A stretch of DNA of 21,234 nucleotides, taken from positions 1 through 21,234 of the forward strand of contig CAZWXF010000045.1 of assembly GCA_964638055.1 (NCBI GenBank), given 5' to 3'. Both the position numbers and the translations under genes were made by a program. This DNA is from Prado023 sp964638055 (GTDB lineage Bacteria > Actinomycetota > Actinomycetes > S36-B12 > CAIYMF01). Under the pieces are notes generated by a model, which saw only the letters and a program-made list of their open reading frames with translations, ran no database searches and had not been told where the DNA came from. This document shows, in pieces, positions 1 to 8,900 of the stretch (the stretch's first letter is position 1; every line of letters begins with the position of its first letter).

Positions 1-8
1 CCCGCGCC

Positions 9-42
9 GGTCGAGCCCGTCGAGACCAAGCCCGTAGAGACC
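9..42 (-). repeat. Interspersed 19-bp palindromic repeat, one copy plus a degenerate half
   Basis: Positions 9-27 read GGTCGAGCCCGTCGAGACC, the exact reverse complement of the core repeat at 1336-1354 and 1470-1488. Positions 30-42 hold a decayed partial copy (gcccgtagagacc). It lies downstream of the stop codon of the site-2 protease gene. The remaining bases up to 142 show no convincing gene; the open plus-strand frame there is only the antisense of the protease plus the repeat translated as Val-Glu-Pro-Val-Glu-Thr. Confidence 0.8.
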
Positions 43-142
43 ACCACGCCGGCCCCCCCCGCCCCCGAGCCCGTCAACGCGCCATTGCACCCCGATGATC
101 AGCGAGTCCCTGAGGGCGGTGCCGGGAGCAGAATGGCCCCGG

Positions 143-1255
143 CTACCGGGCGTGGCGCAGCGCTGCCTCGATGTCGGATCGCAGCAGGACGCCGTAGGCC
201 AGCCCCCTGTCGTCAACGACGAGCAGCTCGGCCAGGCGTCGCCGGGCCACCTCGGCCACGAGCTGGGGACCGTTCACGTCTGCGCGGATGGTCGCCAGCG
301 CGTCCAGGGGCCGTGAGACGGTCGCCACCGAGAGCCACGGGCGGCGCGCCTCGGGGACCGCCGCGATCGCGTCGTTCTGGGCGATGCCCTCGGGCCTGCC
401 CTCCCGGTCGACGATCACCAGCGCGCCGGCTCCCGCCGCGCTCGCCCGGCGGATCGCCTCGGCCAGGGGAAGGTCCCGGTCGACGGGCAGGGCGCGGCGT
501 GCCAGCCCGCCCGCGGTGAGCCCGTCGGACCGGGCGACCAGCTCGATGGCGCGCATCTGCGTCGTCGCGCCGGAGTAGATGATCGCCGCCATGAGCCCGC
601 AGATCACGAAGGCCGCGATGTCCGGGACGTAGCCGGGCACGAGGACGGCCAGGATCGAGGGGGCCAGCAGCGTCAGCAGGGCCACGACCCGACCGGCCCA
701 GCCGGCAACGAGGGTCCCCGTCCGCTCCGAGCCCGATCCTGCCCAGACCAGGGCTCGCAGCACGAGGCCACCATCCAGTGGGAGCCCTGGCAGGGAGTTG
801 TAGACCCCGATGATGAGGTTGGCCCACCCCATCGCCAGGGCCAGGGCAGCGACCGCGCCGGTGTCGGCGCCCCGCGCGACAAGCATGCTCCCACCGGCCA
901 CCGCGAACGTCGCGATCGGCCCGGAGGCGGCCACGAGTGCCTCGCGCAGCGGCGAGACGCGGTTGCGCTCGTACTGGGTGACTCCTCCGAGCAGGTGCAG
1001 GATCACCCCGTGCACGGGGAATCCCAGAGCGCGGGCCACCGTAGCGTGGGCCATCTCGTGAATGAGGGTGGCCAGGGCGAGCATGAGGGCGAAGGCGCCG
1101 GCCAGGAGCCAGGAGGGCGTCTGCGCGCTGTCACCGAAGACGGGTGCCCACAGCCAGGCGATCAGCAGGATGCCGAGGATGCCGCTGGGCGGCAGCAGGA
1201 CCGGTATCCCGCCCAGACGCACCCGCAGGCCCTGGGGCGCACCGCTCGACACCAC
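143..1255 (-). CDS. Site-2 protease family (M50) intramembrane zinc metalloprotease with C-terminal CBS domains
   Basis: An integral membrane protein of 370 residues, probably cleaving a membrane-bound substrate such as an anti-sigma factor (family knowledge; the substrate is unknown here). Hydrophobic segments fill roughly residues 18-40, 50-75, 105-128, 133-155 and 180-225. The zinc motif HEMAH is at 66-70, SGP at 111-113, and the third-ligand motif NSLPGLPLDGG at 153-163 with Asp161, so the active site looks intact. The C-terminal part (about 235-370) resembles a CBS pair, as in actinobacterial Rip3-type proteases, which may sense a nucleotide. The chosen start is GTG at 1253-1255; the next codon (1250-1252) is also GTG and sits 6 nt after a TACCAT box, so a leaderless start there is equally possible. 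No strong ribosome binding site is visible. The gene stands alone, separated by repeats from the permease gene upstream. Confidence 0.9.
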   Translation of the reverse strand: MVSSGAPQGLRVRLGGIPVLLPPSGILGILLIAWLWAPVFGDSAQTPSWLLAGAFALMLALATLIHEMAHATVARALGFPVHGVILHLLGGVTQYERNRVSPLREALVAASGPIATFAVAGGSMLVARGADTGAVAALALAMGWANLIIGVYNSLPGLPLDGGLVLRALVWAGSGSERTGTLVAGWAGRVVALLTLLAPSILAVLVPGYVPDIAAFVICGLMAAIIYSGATTQMRAIELVARSDGLTAGGLARRALPVDRDLPLAEAIRRASAAGAGALVIVDREGRPEGIAQNDAIAAVPEARRPWLSVATVSRPLDALATIRADVNGPQLVAEVARRRLAELLVVDDRGLAYGVLLRSDIEAALRHAR

Positions 1256-1258
1256 TCC

Positions 1259-1264
1259 ATGGTA
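1259..1264 (-). promoter_or_regulatory. Possible -10 box of the site-2 protease gene
   Basis: The minus strand reads TACCAT here, fitting TANNNT. It is 3 nt from the first GTG and 6 nt from the second GTG of the protease frame. A leaderless transcript starting at or near the second GTG would fit the pattern seen at mshC, proS and the SURF1 gene. No -35 element is recognisable. Confidence 0.3.
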
Positions 1265-1287
1265 GTTGCGATGTCGACCGGCGGGGT

Positions 1288-1358
1288 CGTCGTCTCACGG
1301 GCTCGACGCCGCGCTCGACGGGCGATGGGGCCGCTGGTCTCGACGGGCTCGACCGGCG
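1288..1358 (+). repeat. Composite repeat block with a core GGTCTCGAC-type palindrome, left side of the gap
   Basis: A degenerate core lies at 1291-1310 and a full core, GGTCTCGACGGGCTCGACC, at 1336-1354. The whole 70-75 bp stretch resembles the block at 5045-5118: both run gtcgtctc, gggctc, gcgctcgac, gatgg, tctcgac, ggctcgaccggcg in the same order. It sits between the permease stop codon and the protease start, so both flanking genes are on the minus strand. Confidence 0.75.
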
Positions 1359-1458
1359 NNNNNNNNNNNNNNNNNNNNNNNNNNNNNNNNNNNNNNNNNN
1401 NNNNNNNNNNNNNNNNNNNNNNNNNNNNNNNNNNNNNNNNNNNNNNNNNNNNNNNNNN
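1359..1458. other. Assembly gap of 100 N
   Basis: Exactly 100 undetermined bases, which is the conventional size for a gap of unknown length. A 33-bp stretch on the left (1326-1358) is repeated identically on the right (1460-1492), so the gap most likely reflects a repeat array the assembler could not resolve. Any reading frame crossing it is meaningless. Confidence 0.98.
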
Positions 1459-1459
1459 G

Positions 1460-1492
1460 TGGGGCCGCTGGTCTCGACGGGCTCGACCGGCG
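1460..1492 (+). repeat. Repeat copy on the right side of the assembly gap
   Basis: The core GGTCTCGACGGGCTCGACC is at 1470-1488. The surrounding 33 bases are identical to 1326-1358. The block ends about 20 bp before the permease stop codon at 1512. Confidence 0.85.
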
Positions 1493-1511
1493 GGGCTTGG
1501 CCGCCCCTGCC

Positions 1512-4046
1512 TCACTCCGTTCTGATCGCGTCGAGGATGTCGAGGTTGGCCGCCCGGCGTGCCGGCCACACGGCGGCCAGCACCGCGACGAGGGCGGTCG
1601 CGACCAGGACGATCCCGATGAGGGTCCATGGGATGCCAAGCTCGGTGATGCCCTCGGATGCGAGCAGGCGCTGCAGACTCGATCCCAGCCCGAGGCCGAG
1701 GGCCAGGCCGACCGCCGCGCCGAAGAAGCAGATCACGACGGACTCCCAGCGGATCATCTGGCGCACCTGGCGGCGCTGGGTCCCCACCGCCCGCAGCATC
1801 CCGATCTCGCGGGTGCGCTCGATGATGGACAGGGCCAGCGTGTTGATGACGCCGAAGATCGCGATGATGACGCTGAGCCCCAGCAGGGCGTACACGACGT
1901 TGAGCAGCTGCGTGATCTGGCCGGTGATGGACTCCTTGAACTCCGTCTGGTCGAGGATCTGCACGGTCGGGAAGTCGGCCTGGATGGCGTCGAACGCGGT
2001 CCGCACCGCGGCGAGGTCCGCATCGGGCTCGAGCACCACGTAGACGAAGAAGTCCACGGCCGGAAGCCCAGCGGCCTGCATCGTCTCCACCGACGTCACC
2101 CAGCCCGTCAGGGTCTGCTGGCCCTCGTACGCCGAGCGCAGGACGAGCTGCTGCGTGGCACCGTTGGCCCACGTCACGTTCACCATGTCCCCGGGGCTCA
2201 GCCCCGCCGCCGCGAACGCCTCCTGGTCCAGCGTGATCCCACCGGCGTCCAGGGCACCGGGTGCCAGTCCGACGTCGACGGCCCGTTCGATGGTCGCGGG
2301 CTCCACCCCCGTCACCGTGGTCGGCTCCCCGTCGATCGACGCGGGGATCAGGCGCACCCGGGAGACGACATCGACACCGGGCACCTCGGAGATCCGCTGG
2401 CTCACCTCCGGGGAGAACGGCAGGAAGGTCGTGGACTGGACGACGAAGTCCGCGGTGATCACCTCGTCGACGAGAGCGTCGGTGGACTTGGTCGCCGAGG
2501 CGCCCAACACACCGATCCCGGTGACCAGTGCCAGCCCGATGAGGATGGCGCTCGCGGTCGACGCGGTCCGACGCCGATCGCGCTGGGCATTGCGGACCGC
2601 GAGCCGTCCGACCGTGCCTGATCGCGCGATGGGGAGGCCCAAGACGCCGACGATCGACCGGCTGATCACGGGGGCCAGGACGATCACGCCCACCAGGAGG
2701 GCCAGGGAGGCCAGGCCCGCCAGGGGCATGCGGCTGCCCATCTCCTCGTTCGCCAGTGTCGCGGCGAGCAGCGCGCCACCCAGGAGGACCATCAGGGTCC
2801 CGGCCGTGCCGCGCACGCGCAGGCTGCGGGCCGGCAGCGCCACATCGTCACGCATCGCCGCGACCGGCGGGACCTGGGAGGCACGACGCGCGGGGAAGAA
2901 GGCGGCCACGACGGTCACGACCGTGCCGACCGACAGCCCGATGACGATGGTCCGGGGGGCGAGGACGAGGCTGCCCGCCGGGAGCTCGGCGCCGATGAGC
3001 GCCAGCAGCTCTTGCAGGCCGGCGGCCACCGCGATTCCCAGGCCGATGCCGGCGACCCCGCCGACGAGGCCGAGGACGAGCGCCTCGCCGATGACGGAGC
3101 CCATGATCTGGCGACGGCTGGCCCCGATGGCGCGCAGGAGCGCGAGCTCGCGGGTGCGGCGCGCGACCAGCATCGAGAACGTGTTGAGGATGATGAACGT
3201 GCCCACGAACAGCGCGATGAGCGCGAAGACCAGCAGGAAGGTGTTGACGAACCCGAGCGCCGTGGACAGCTGCTTCTTGAGATCGTCCTGGACCTCCTGC
3301 CCCGTCGCGACGTCGAACCCGGAGCCCGCCAGCTGTGACACCTCGTCGCGCAGCTGCTCCGGCGTGACGCCTTCGACGGCCTGGGCGCTGAGCTGGGTCC
3401 AGTTGTCCGCGCCTACGAACGTCCGCTGGGCGTAGCCGCGCTCGAAGAAGGTCAGCGTGGCTCCCGCCGTGCTGCCGCTGACCCCGAGGCGGACGAGTCC
3501 GACGAGCTCGGCCTCGATGCGCGGCCCCTGGGTCACGATCGCGACCTGGTCGCCGATGGCGAAGCCGCCGCGCTCGGCGGTCTGGGTGTCCAGGGCGACC
3601 TCGTCGTCGTCGAGAGGTGCCCTGCCCTCGACGAGGCTGACATCGGACAGCTCGGGGTCACCGGCGAACTCCGGCCAGGACAGCCCGAAGTTCGGCGGAC
3701 CGTTCGAGCCGACGGGCTTGCCGGCGGCGTCGATGACGGTGACGCCCTGCACCTGGACCATTCCGGTGGCCATGGAGACGTCGGGGAGGGCGCGGATCTC
3801 GTCGAGGAGCGACTGCGGCACGACCGAGATCACGCTGCCGTCCTCTTGGAACTCAGGCACTTCCAGGCGCTGCGTGACGACAACGTCCGGCACGGCGCCG
3901 TCGAAGAGCTGGTCGAACGCTCCCCGCAGCGTGTCGGTGAAGATGAACGTGCCCACCACGAAGGCGACACCCAGCACGACGGACAGGCCCGACATCAGCA
4001 GTCGTGCCTTGTGCGCCATGAGGGAGCGCCAGGTTGCCCTCAGCAT
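1512..4046 (-). CDS. ABC transporter permease, duplicated FtsX/MacB type
   Basis: An 844-residue membrane subunit, the partner of the ATPase encoded just upstream (4167-4949). Predicted membrane spans lie near 18-38, 268-290, 318-345, 366-385, 414-430, 441-465, 497-515 and, in the C-terminal repeat, about 716-740, 768-790 and 808-828. Two FtsX cores are visible, each with the coupling-helix signature: RTRELALLRAIGASRRQI at 298-314 and RTREIGMLRAVG in the C-terminal half. Between the spans are two extracellular MacB-like periplasmic core domains (about 40-260 and 520-710). The length and architecture match actinobacterial MacB/LolCDE-like exporters, usually thought to move lipids, peptides or lipoproteins or to signal mechanically; the substrate cannot be told from sequence. 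ATG at 4044-4046 is used; an internal ATG at codon 10 is an alternative. The gap to the ATPase is 120 nt, so co-transcription is likely but translation is not coupled. Confidence 0.9.
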   Translation of the reverse strand: MLRATWRSLMAHKARLLMSGLSVVLGVAFVVGTFIFTDTLRGAFDQLFDGAVPDVVVTQRLEVPEFQEDGSVISVVPQSLLDEIRALPDVSMATGMVQVQGVTVIDAAGKPVGSNGPPNFGLSWPEFAGDPELSDVSLVEGRAPLDDDEVALDTQTAERGGFAIGDQVAIVTQGPRIEAELVGLVRLGVSGSTAGATLTFFERGYAQRTFVGADNWTQLSAQAVEGVTPEQLRDEVSQLAGSGFDVATGQEVQDDLKKQLSTALGFVNTFLLVFALIALFVGTFIILNTFSMLVARRTRELALLRAIGASRRQIMGSVIGEALVLGLVGGVAGIGLGIAVAAGLQELLALIGAELPAGSLVLAPRTIVIGLSVGTVVTVVAAFFPARRASQVPPVAAMRDDVALPARSLRVRGTAGTLMVLLGGALLAATLANEEMGSRMPLAGLASLALLVGVIVLAPVISRSIVGVLGLPIARSGTVGRLAVRNAQRDRRRTASTASAILIGLALVTGIGVLGASATKSTDALVDEVITADFVVQSTTFLPFSPEVSQRISEVPGVDVVSRVRLIPASIDGEPTTVTGVEPATIERAVDVGLAPGALDAGGITLDQEAFAAAGLSPGDMVNVTWANGATQQLVLRSAYEGQQTLTGWVTSVETMQAAGLPAVDFFVYVVLEPDADLAAVRTAFDAIQADFPTVQILDQTEFKESITGQITQLLNVVYALLGLSVIIAIFGVINTLALSIIERTREIGMLRAVGTQRRQVRQMIRWESVVICFFGAAVGLALGLGLGSSLQRLLASEGITELGIPWTLIGIVLVATALVAVLAAVWPARRAANLDILDAIRTE

Positions 4047-4166
4047 GATCCCGCCCCGGTCCTCTGCTCCATCATTCGTGTTCGGTCGGTCGGTCCACTC
4101 GCCGCCCCGTCACGCCAAGCCCCCGCCCCTCGTCGAGCGGCCCGATGCCCCCGTCACTGCGTCGAG

Positions 4167-4949
4167 TCACTGCTCCGGCGAGGACTGGTACGCCGCCCCG
4201 GTCACCTCGAAGGACTTCATGCGCTCCAGGATCTTGGCCGCGTCGGGATCCATCAGCTCGTCCACGAGGGCCCCGTCGGCCAGGAAGACGACCCGGTCGG
4301 CGTAGGCGGCTGCGTGTGCGTCGTGGGTGACCATCACGATGGTCTGGCCGAAGTCGTCGACGCTGCGCCGCAGGAAGCCCAGGACCTCGGCACCCGAACG
4401 CGAGTCGAGGTTCCCGGTCGGCTCGTCGGCGAAGATGATCTGTGGCCGGGTCACCATCGCCCGGGCACACGCGACGCGCTGCTGCTGGCCGCCTGAGAGC
4501 TCGCTGGGCCGGTGGCTGAGCCGGTCGGTCAGCCCGACGGTGCCCACTACGAGATCGAACCACTCCTTGTCGACCTTCGCGCCCGCGATGTCGATGGGCA
4601 GCGTGATGTTCTCGGCGGCGGTCAGCGTGGGCACGAGGTTGAACGCTTGGAACACGAAGCCCATCCGCTCGCGGCGCAGCCGGGTGAGCTCGGAGTCCTT
4701 CAGGGAGGTCAGGTCGGAGTCACCGATGTAGACCTTGCCGGAGCTGGCCGCGTCCAGACCCGCCATGCAGTGCATGAGCGTGGACTTCCCGGAGCCCGAC
4801 GGGCCCATGATCGCCGTGAACTGCCCGGCCGCGAACTCGACGTCGATGCTGCCCAGGGCCGTGACGCGGGTGTCGCCCTCCCCGTACACCTTGCCCAGGC
4901 CGACGGCCCTGGCGGCGGCCCCCGTGCTCGCCTTGCCTGCGACGACCAT
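4167..4949 (-). CDS. ABC transporter ATP-binding protein, LolD/MacB-like
   Basis: A 260-residue nucleotide-binding subunit that powers the adjacent FtsX-type permease. All motifs are intact: Walker A GPSGSGKST at 49-57, Q-loop Gln101, signature LSGGQQQR at 151-158, Walker B IIFADEPTG at 171-179 with catalytic Glu176, D-loop after it (NLDS), and the switch His209 in MVTHD. The sequence ADEPTGNLD is characteristic of the LolD/FtsE/MacB group rather than importers. ATG at 4947-4949 follows an excellent ribosome binding site (AAGGAGGG, 4953-4960). It is the first gene of a two-gene operon, with the permease 120 nt downstream. The C-terminal 35 residues beyond the H-loop are unremarkable. Confidence 0.93.
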   Translation of the reverse strand: MVVAGKASTGAAARAVGLGKVYGEGDTRVTALGSIDVEFAAGQFTAIMGPSGSGKSTLMHCMAGLDAASSGKVYIGDSDLTSLKDSELTRLRRERMGFVFQAFNLVPTLTAAENITLPIDIAGAKVDKEWFDLVVGTVGLTDRLSHRPSELSGGQQQRVACARAMVTRPQIIFADEPTGNLDSRSGAEVLGFLRRSVDDFGQTIVMVTHDAHAAAYADRVVFLADGALVDELMDPDAAKILERMKSFEVTGAAYQSSPEQ

Positions 4950-4973
4950 CGACCCTCCTTGAGTGTGGAAGCG

Positions 4974-4987
4974 GCCTCCTTGGAGGC
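4974..4987. promoter_or_regulatory. Palindrome in the leader of the ABC operon
   Basis: GCCTCC-TT-GGAGGC is a perfect 6-bp inverted repeat with a 2-nt centre. It lies between a candidate -10 box (4996-5001) and the ribosome binding site of the ABC ATPase. It could be an operator half-site pair or an RNA hairpin; the two-base centre makes a DNA-level site at least as likely as a hairpin. Note that it also contains a GGAGG element. Confidence 0.35.
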
Positions 4988-4995
4988 GGGCGTCC

Positions 4996-5001
4996 AGTCT
5001 A
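4996..5001 (-). promoter_or_regulatory. Candidate -10 box for the ABC transporter operon
   Basis: The minus strand reads TAGACT, fitting TANNNT. It would place the transcription start about 40 nt upstream of the ATG. No good -35 element is seen at 16-18 nt spacing. Confidence 0.35.
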
Positions 5002-5044
5002 GGCCGTAGTCGCAGAGCCGGCCGTCACTCGCCGGCCCGGCTGG

Positions 5045-5162
5045 CGTCGTCTCGGAGGGCTCACGCGGCGCTCGACCGTCGACCGGCGCGATGGTCTCGA
5101 CCGGCTCGACCGGCGGGAGAGTCGTCTCGGAGGGCTCGCCGCGGCGCTCGGCCGGCTCGAGC
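5045..5162 (+). repeat. Composite repeat block between the ABC operon and the HAD gene
   Basis: The core palindrome GGTCTCGACCGGCTCGACC is at 5093-5111. The 17-mer GTCGTCTCGGAGGGCTC occurs at 5046-5062 and again at 5121-5137, each followed by gcggcgctcg (5065-5074 and 5141-5150), giving a second, decayed copy about 75 bp on. The first copy aligns along its length with 1288-1358. It starts 12 bp after the HAD stop codon (5175, minus strand). Confidence 0.75.
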
Positions 5163-5174
5163 AGCGGGGTCGAC

Positions 5175-5837
5175 TCAGGTGCCCACGAGCCGGCGCAGCT
5201 CGGCGAGGTCGACCTCGACGAGGGACGGCCGGACGTGCAACCGGTGCCCGGGCCCGATCGGCACCACGTGCGGGATCGCGACCACCGTGGCACCCGCTGC
5301 GCGGGCAGCCCGCACCCCGTTCGCCGAGTCCTCGAGGATCACCGTCCGGGCGATGTCCACTCCCAGCGTGGCGGCTGCCGTCAGGTAGGGCAGCGGATCG
5401 GGCTTGCCCCGGGCGACCTCGTCACCGGCGACGGTGTGCGGGAACGACGGCAGGCCCTGGCGGGCAAGGGAGTCGAGGATGGGGCCCACGAGGCTGCGCA
5501 CGGAGGCCGAGACCAGCGCGAAGGGCAGGCCCGACTCGGCGACCTCGCCGAGCAGTGCGGCGGCCCCCGGCTGGATCACGACCTCGCGCTGCCCCAGCAG
5601 CCGCACCATGCTCTCCACGAGCATCTCGGCGATCTCCGACTCCAGGACGTCCGAGTCGGCCCTGGCTCGGATGTAGCGGCACGCGATGTCCTGGGAGGCC
5701 CCGACCAGGGCGACGTGGTCCGCGTGGCTCCATTCCCCGCCGAGCGTCTTCGCCACGTCTACCTCGGTCTGGAACCACAGCGGCTCGGTGTCGACCAGGA
5801 GCCCGTCCATGTCGAACAGCACTGCCTCGAGGCTCAT
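5175..5837 (-). CDS. HAD family hydrolase, beta-phosphoglucomutase/phosphatase-like
   Basis: A cytosolic 220-residue haloacid-dehalogenase-fold protein with a small helical cap (subclass I). Motif I is DMDGLLVDTEP with nucleophile Asp9 and acid Asp11; motif II is Ser110 in LVSAS; motif III is Lys145 in RGKPDP; motif IV is ILEDSANG with Glu169 and Asp170. All catalytic positions are present. The family contains phosphatases and phosphomutases, and the substrate cannot be assigned. The start chosen is ATG at 5835-5837, because the fold begins at once (SLEAVLFDMDG); a longer TTG-started frame to 5882 adds 15 non-conserved residues. The gene follows metH by 124 nt on the same strand, a pairing I recall from many actinobacteria. 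A stable hairpin covers the region just before the start (see 5846-5871). Confidence 0.88.
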   Translation of the reverse strand: MSLEAVLFDMDGLLVDTEPLWFQTEVDVAKTLGGEWSHADHVALVGASQDIACRYIRARADSDVLESEIAEMLVESMVRLLGQREVVIQPGAAALLGEVAESGLPFALVSASVRSLVGPILDSLARQGLPSFPHTVAGDEVARGKPDPLPYLTAAATLGVDIARTVILEDSANGVRAARAAGATVVAIPHVVPIGPGHRLHVRPSLVEVDLAELRRLVGT

Positions 5838-5845
5838 GCCGGTCA

Positions 5846-5871
5846 CCCTGCCAGCCCCGGGGCAGCCAGGG
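5846..5871 (-). promoter_or_regulatory. Hairpin just upstream of the HAD start codon
   Basis: The arms CCCTG and CAGGG close the structure (46-50 with 67-71), followed by a C-G pair and a CCCC/GGGG-rich core; 10 of 12 positions pair. On the minus-strand RNA its 3' arm contains CAGGG, the only purine-rich stretch near the HAD start, 8 nt before the ATG. It might end metH transcription or mask the HAD ribosome binding site. There is no U tract. Confidence 0.35.
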
Positions 5872-5961
5872 CCCGCCGGCAACGGCCCAGCACACTCGAT
5901 CGGGCTGCCCAGGTCTTCCAGATCGCGCGGCAGGGGAAGCGCCGACTGTCAGCGCGACGTC

Positions 5962-8900
5962 CTACGCGCTGAAGTACGAGGCCTGCGGATGGTGCAGGAT
6001 CATGGCCGAGGTCGACTGCTCCGGGTGGAGCTGGAACTCCTCGGACAGCTCGACCCCGATCCGCCCCGGATCCAGCAGCGCAACGATGGCGCTCTGCTGC
6101 TCGACGTCCGGACAGGCCGGATAGCCGAAGGAGTACCGCTCCCCCTGGTAGGCCTGCTTGGTGACCAGCAGCGTGCGGTTGTCCGCGTCCTGCCCCGCGA
6201 TGCCCAGCTCGCCGCGGACCCGCGCGTGCCAGTACTCGGCGAGGGCCTCGGTGAGCTGCACCCCCAGGCCGTGCAGCTCCACGTACTCCCGGTAGGCATT
6301 GGCGGCGAACAGATCGGCTGCCGCCTGCGAGACCGGCGCACCCATCGTCACCACATGGAAGGCGACCACATCGGGGCGGCCCTCCGAGCGCGCGGCCTGC
6401 TCGGAACGGAAGAAGTCCGACAGGCACAGGAACCGGTCGCGCTGCTGGCGCGGGAACGTCAGCCGGTGCAGCTCCCGGGGCTCCCAGCCGTCGATGAGCG
6501 GCTTGTCCCCGGCCTCCGCCAGACCCGTCGGATCCAGCACCACCAGGTCACCCCCATCCGACCAGCACGGGAAGTACCCGTACACGACGGCCGCTGCGAG
6601 CAGACCCTTGGTGTGTATCCGGTCCAGCCACATCCGCAGCCTCGGCCGACCCTCAACCTCAACAAGAGCCTCATAGTCGGGGCCATCGCCTCTGGAGGAC
6701 TTCAGTCCCCACTGGCCCAGGAACAGCGCCCGCTCGTCGAGATAGGCGGCGTACTCGGCCAGCGCGATCCCCTTCACGACACGGGAGCCCCAGAAGGGGG
6801 GCACCGGCACGGGGTTGTCCGCGGTCACGTCGCTGCGCTCCGGGACCTCGACCTGGGGCCGCGGGATGTGGTCCCGGCGGGCCACGCGCCTGGTCCGCAG
6901 CGCAGGGAGCTCGGCGCCCTCCTCGCCGCGCTTGACGGCCATGAACGCGTCCATGAGGCGCAGGCCCTCGAACGCATCGCGGGCGTAACGCACCTCGCCC
7001 TGGTAGAGGCTGGCGAGGTCCTCCTCCACGAACGCCCTTGTCAGGGCGGCACCGCCCAGGAGCACCGGGAAGCGGTCAGCCATCTCCCGGGTGTTCAGCT
7101 CCTCCAGGTTCTCCTTCATGACCACGGTGCTCTTCACGAGCAGCCCGGACATGCCGATGAGGTCCGCGTCGTGCTCCTGCGCCGCCGTGAGGATCGCCGT
7201 CACCGGCTGCTTGATCCCGATGTTGACCACGTTGTAGCCGTTGTTGGTCAGGATGATGTCCACCAGGTTCTTGCCGATGTCATGGACGTCGCCCTTGACC
7301 GTGGCCAGCACGATCGTGCCCTTGCCGGCCGGGACGTCCTCCTCGTCGGCGACGGTCTCCATGTGCGGCTCGAGGTAGGCGACTGCAGCCTTCATGACCT
7401 CCGCGCTGTTCAGCACGAACGGCAGCTGCATCTCGCCGCGGCCGAACAGGTCGCCGACCACCTTCATGCCGGCCAGGAGCGTCTCGTTGATGATCGCCAG
7501 TGCCCCGCGCGTCTGCAGGGCCTCGTCGAGGTCCTCCTCGAGGCCCTGCTTCTCCCCGTCGATGATCCGCCGCTGCAGGCGCTCGTCCAGGGGCAGCGCG
7601 GCCAGCTCGGCGGCGCGATCCCGGCCGCCGGACTGCGCGGTGGCGTCGGCGAACAGATCGAGGAAGCGCGTCAACGGGTCGTAGGTGAGCGTGCCGTCCT
7701 CGGCGTACTCGCGCCGGTCGTAGACCAGATCGGTCGCGACCTTCAGCTCCTCCTCTCCGATCCGTGAGATCGGCAGGATCTTGCTCGCGTGCACGATCGC
7801 CGAGTCCAGGCCGGCGGCGAGGCACTCGTGCAGGAACACCGAGTTGAGCACCTGCCGGGCCGCGGGGTTCAGCCCGAACGAGACGTTCGACAGCCCCAGC
7901 GTGGTCTGCACGTCCGGATGCAGCCGCTTGATGCGCCGGATCGCCTCCATGGTCTCGATCCCGTCGCGCCGGGTCTCCTCCTGCCCGGTGGCGATGGGGA
8001 AGGTGAGGCAGTCGATCAGGACGTCGCCGGGTGGGATGCCGTGGTTGTCGCGCAGGTCGGTGATCAGCCGGTCGGCCACGCGGACCTTCCAGTCCGCGGT
8101 GCGCGCCTGGCCCTCCTCGTCGATGGTCAGGGCGACCACGGCCGCGCCGTACTCCTTGATCAAGGGGACGATGCGGGCGAACCGCGACCCCGGCCCGTCG
8201 CCGTCCTCGTAGTTGACCGAGTTCACGATGGCCCGCCCGCCGAGCAGCTGCAGGCCGGCCTCGAGGACCGGGGGCTCGGTGGAGTCCAGGACGATCGGCA
8301 GCGTGGAGGCCGTCGCCAGCCGGCTGGTCAGCTCCTTCATGTCCGCGACGCCGTCGCGACCCACGTAGTCCACGCACAGGTCCAGCAGGTGCGACCCGTC
8401 GCGGATCTGCGCCCGGGCGATCTCCACGCACTGCTCCCAGTCCTCGGCGAGCATCGCCTCGCGGAACGCCTTGGACCCGTTGGCGTTGGTCCGCTCCCCG
8501 ATCGACAGGTAGGAGGTGTCCTGGCGGAACGGCACCGACTGGTAGAGGGAGGCGGCGCTGGCCTCGCTGGTCACTGTCCGCGGGCGGACCTCTCGCCCAC
8601 CGACGCGCTCGACGACCGCGCGCAGGTGCTCCGGCGTCGTGCCGCAGCAACCGCCGACCAGGGCGAGGCCGAAGTCGGCGGTGAAGTGGTCGTGCGCGGC
8701 GGCCAGCTCGTCGGGAGTCAACGGGTAGCGCGCCCCGTCCGCGGTGAGCTGGGGCAGCCCGGCGTTCGGCATCGCGGAGATCCCCACCCGGGCGTGCCGG
8801 GAGAGGTGGCGCAGGTGCTCGCCCATCTCCGCGGGGCCGGTCGCGCAGTTCAGCCCGAGCAGGTCGATGCCGAGGGGTTCCAAGGCGGTCAGCGCGGCGC

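Noticed and set aside
1144..2621. Open frames crossing the N run
   Set aside because: They are continuous only because N codons are read as X. They mix repeat DNA and the antisense of the permease.
5838..5882. TTG-started longer form of the HAD protein
   Set aside because: The 15 extra residues are Gly/Pro-rich and fall on the hairpin; the conserved fold starts at the ATG at 5837.
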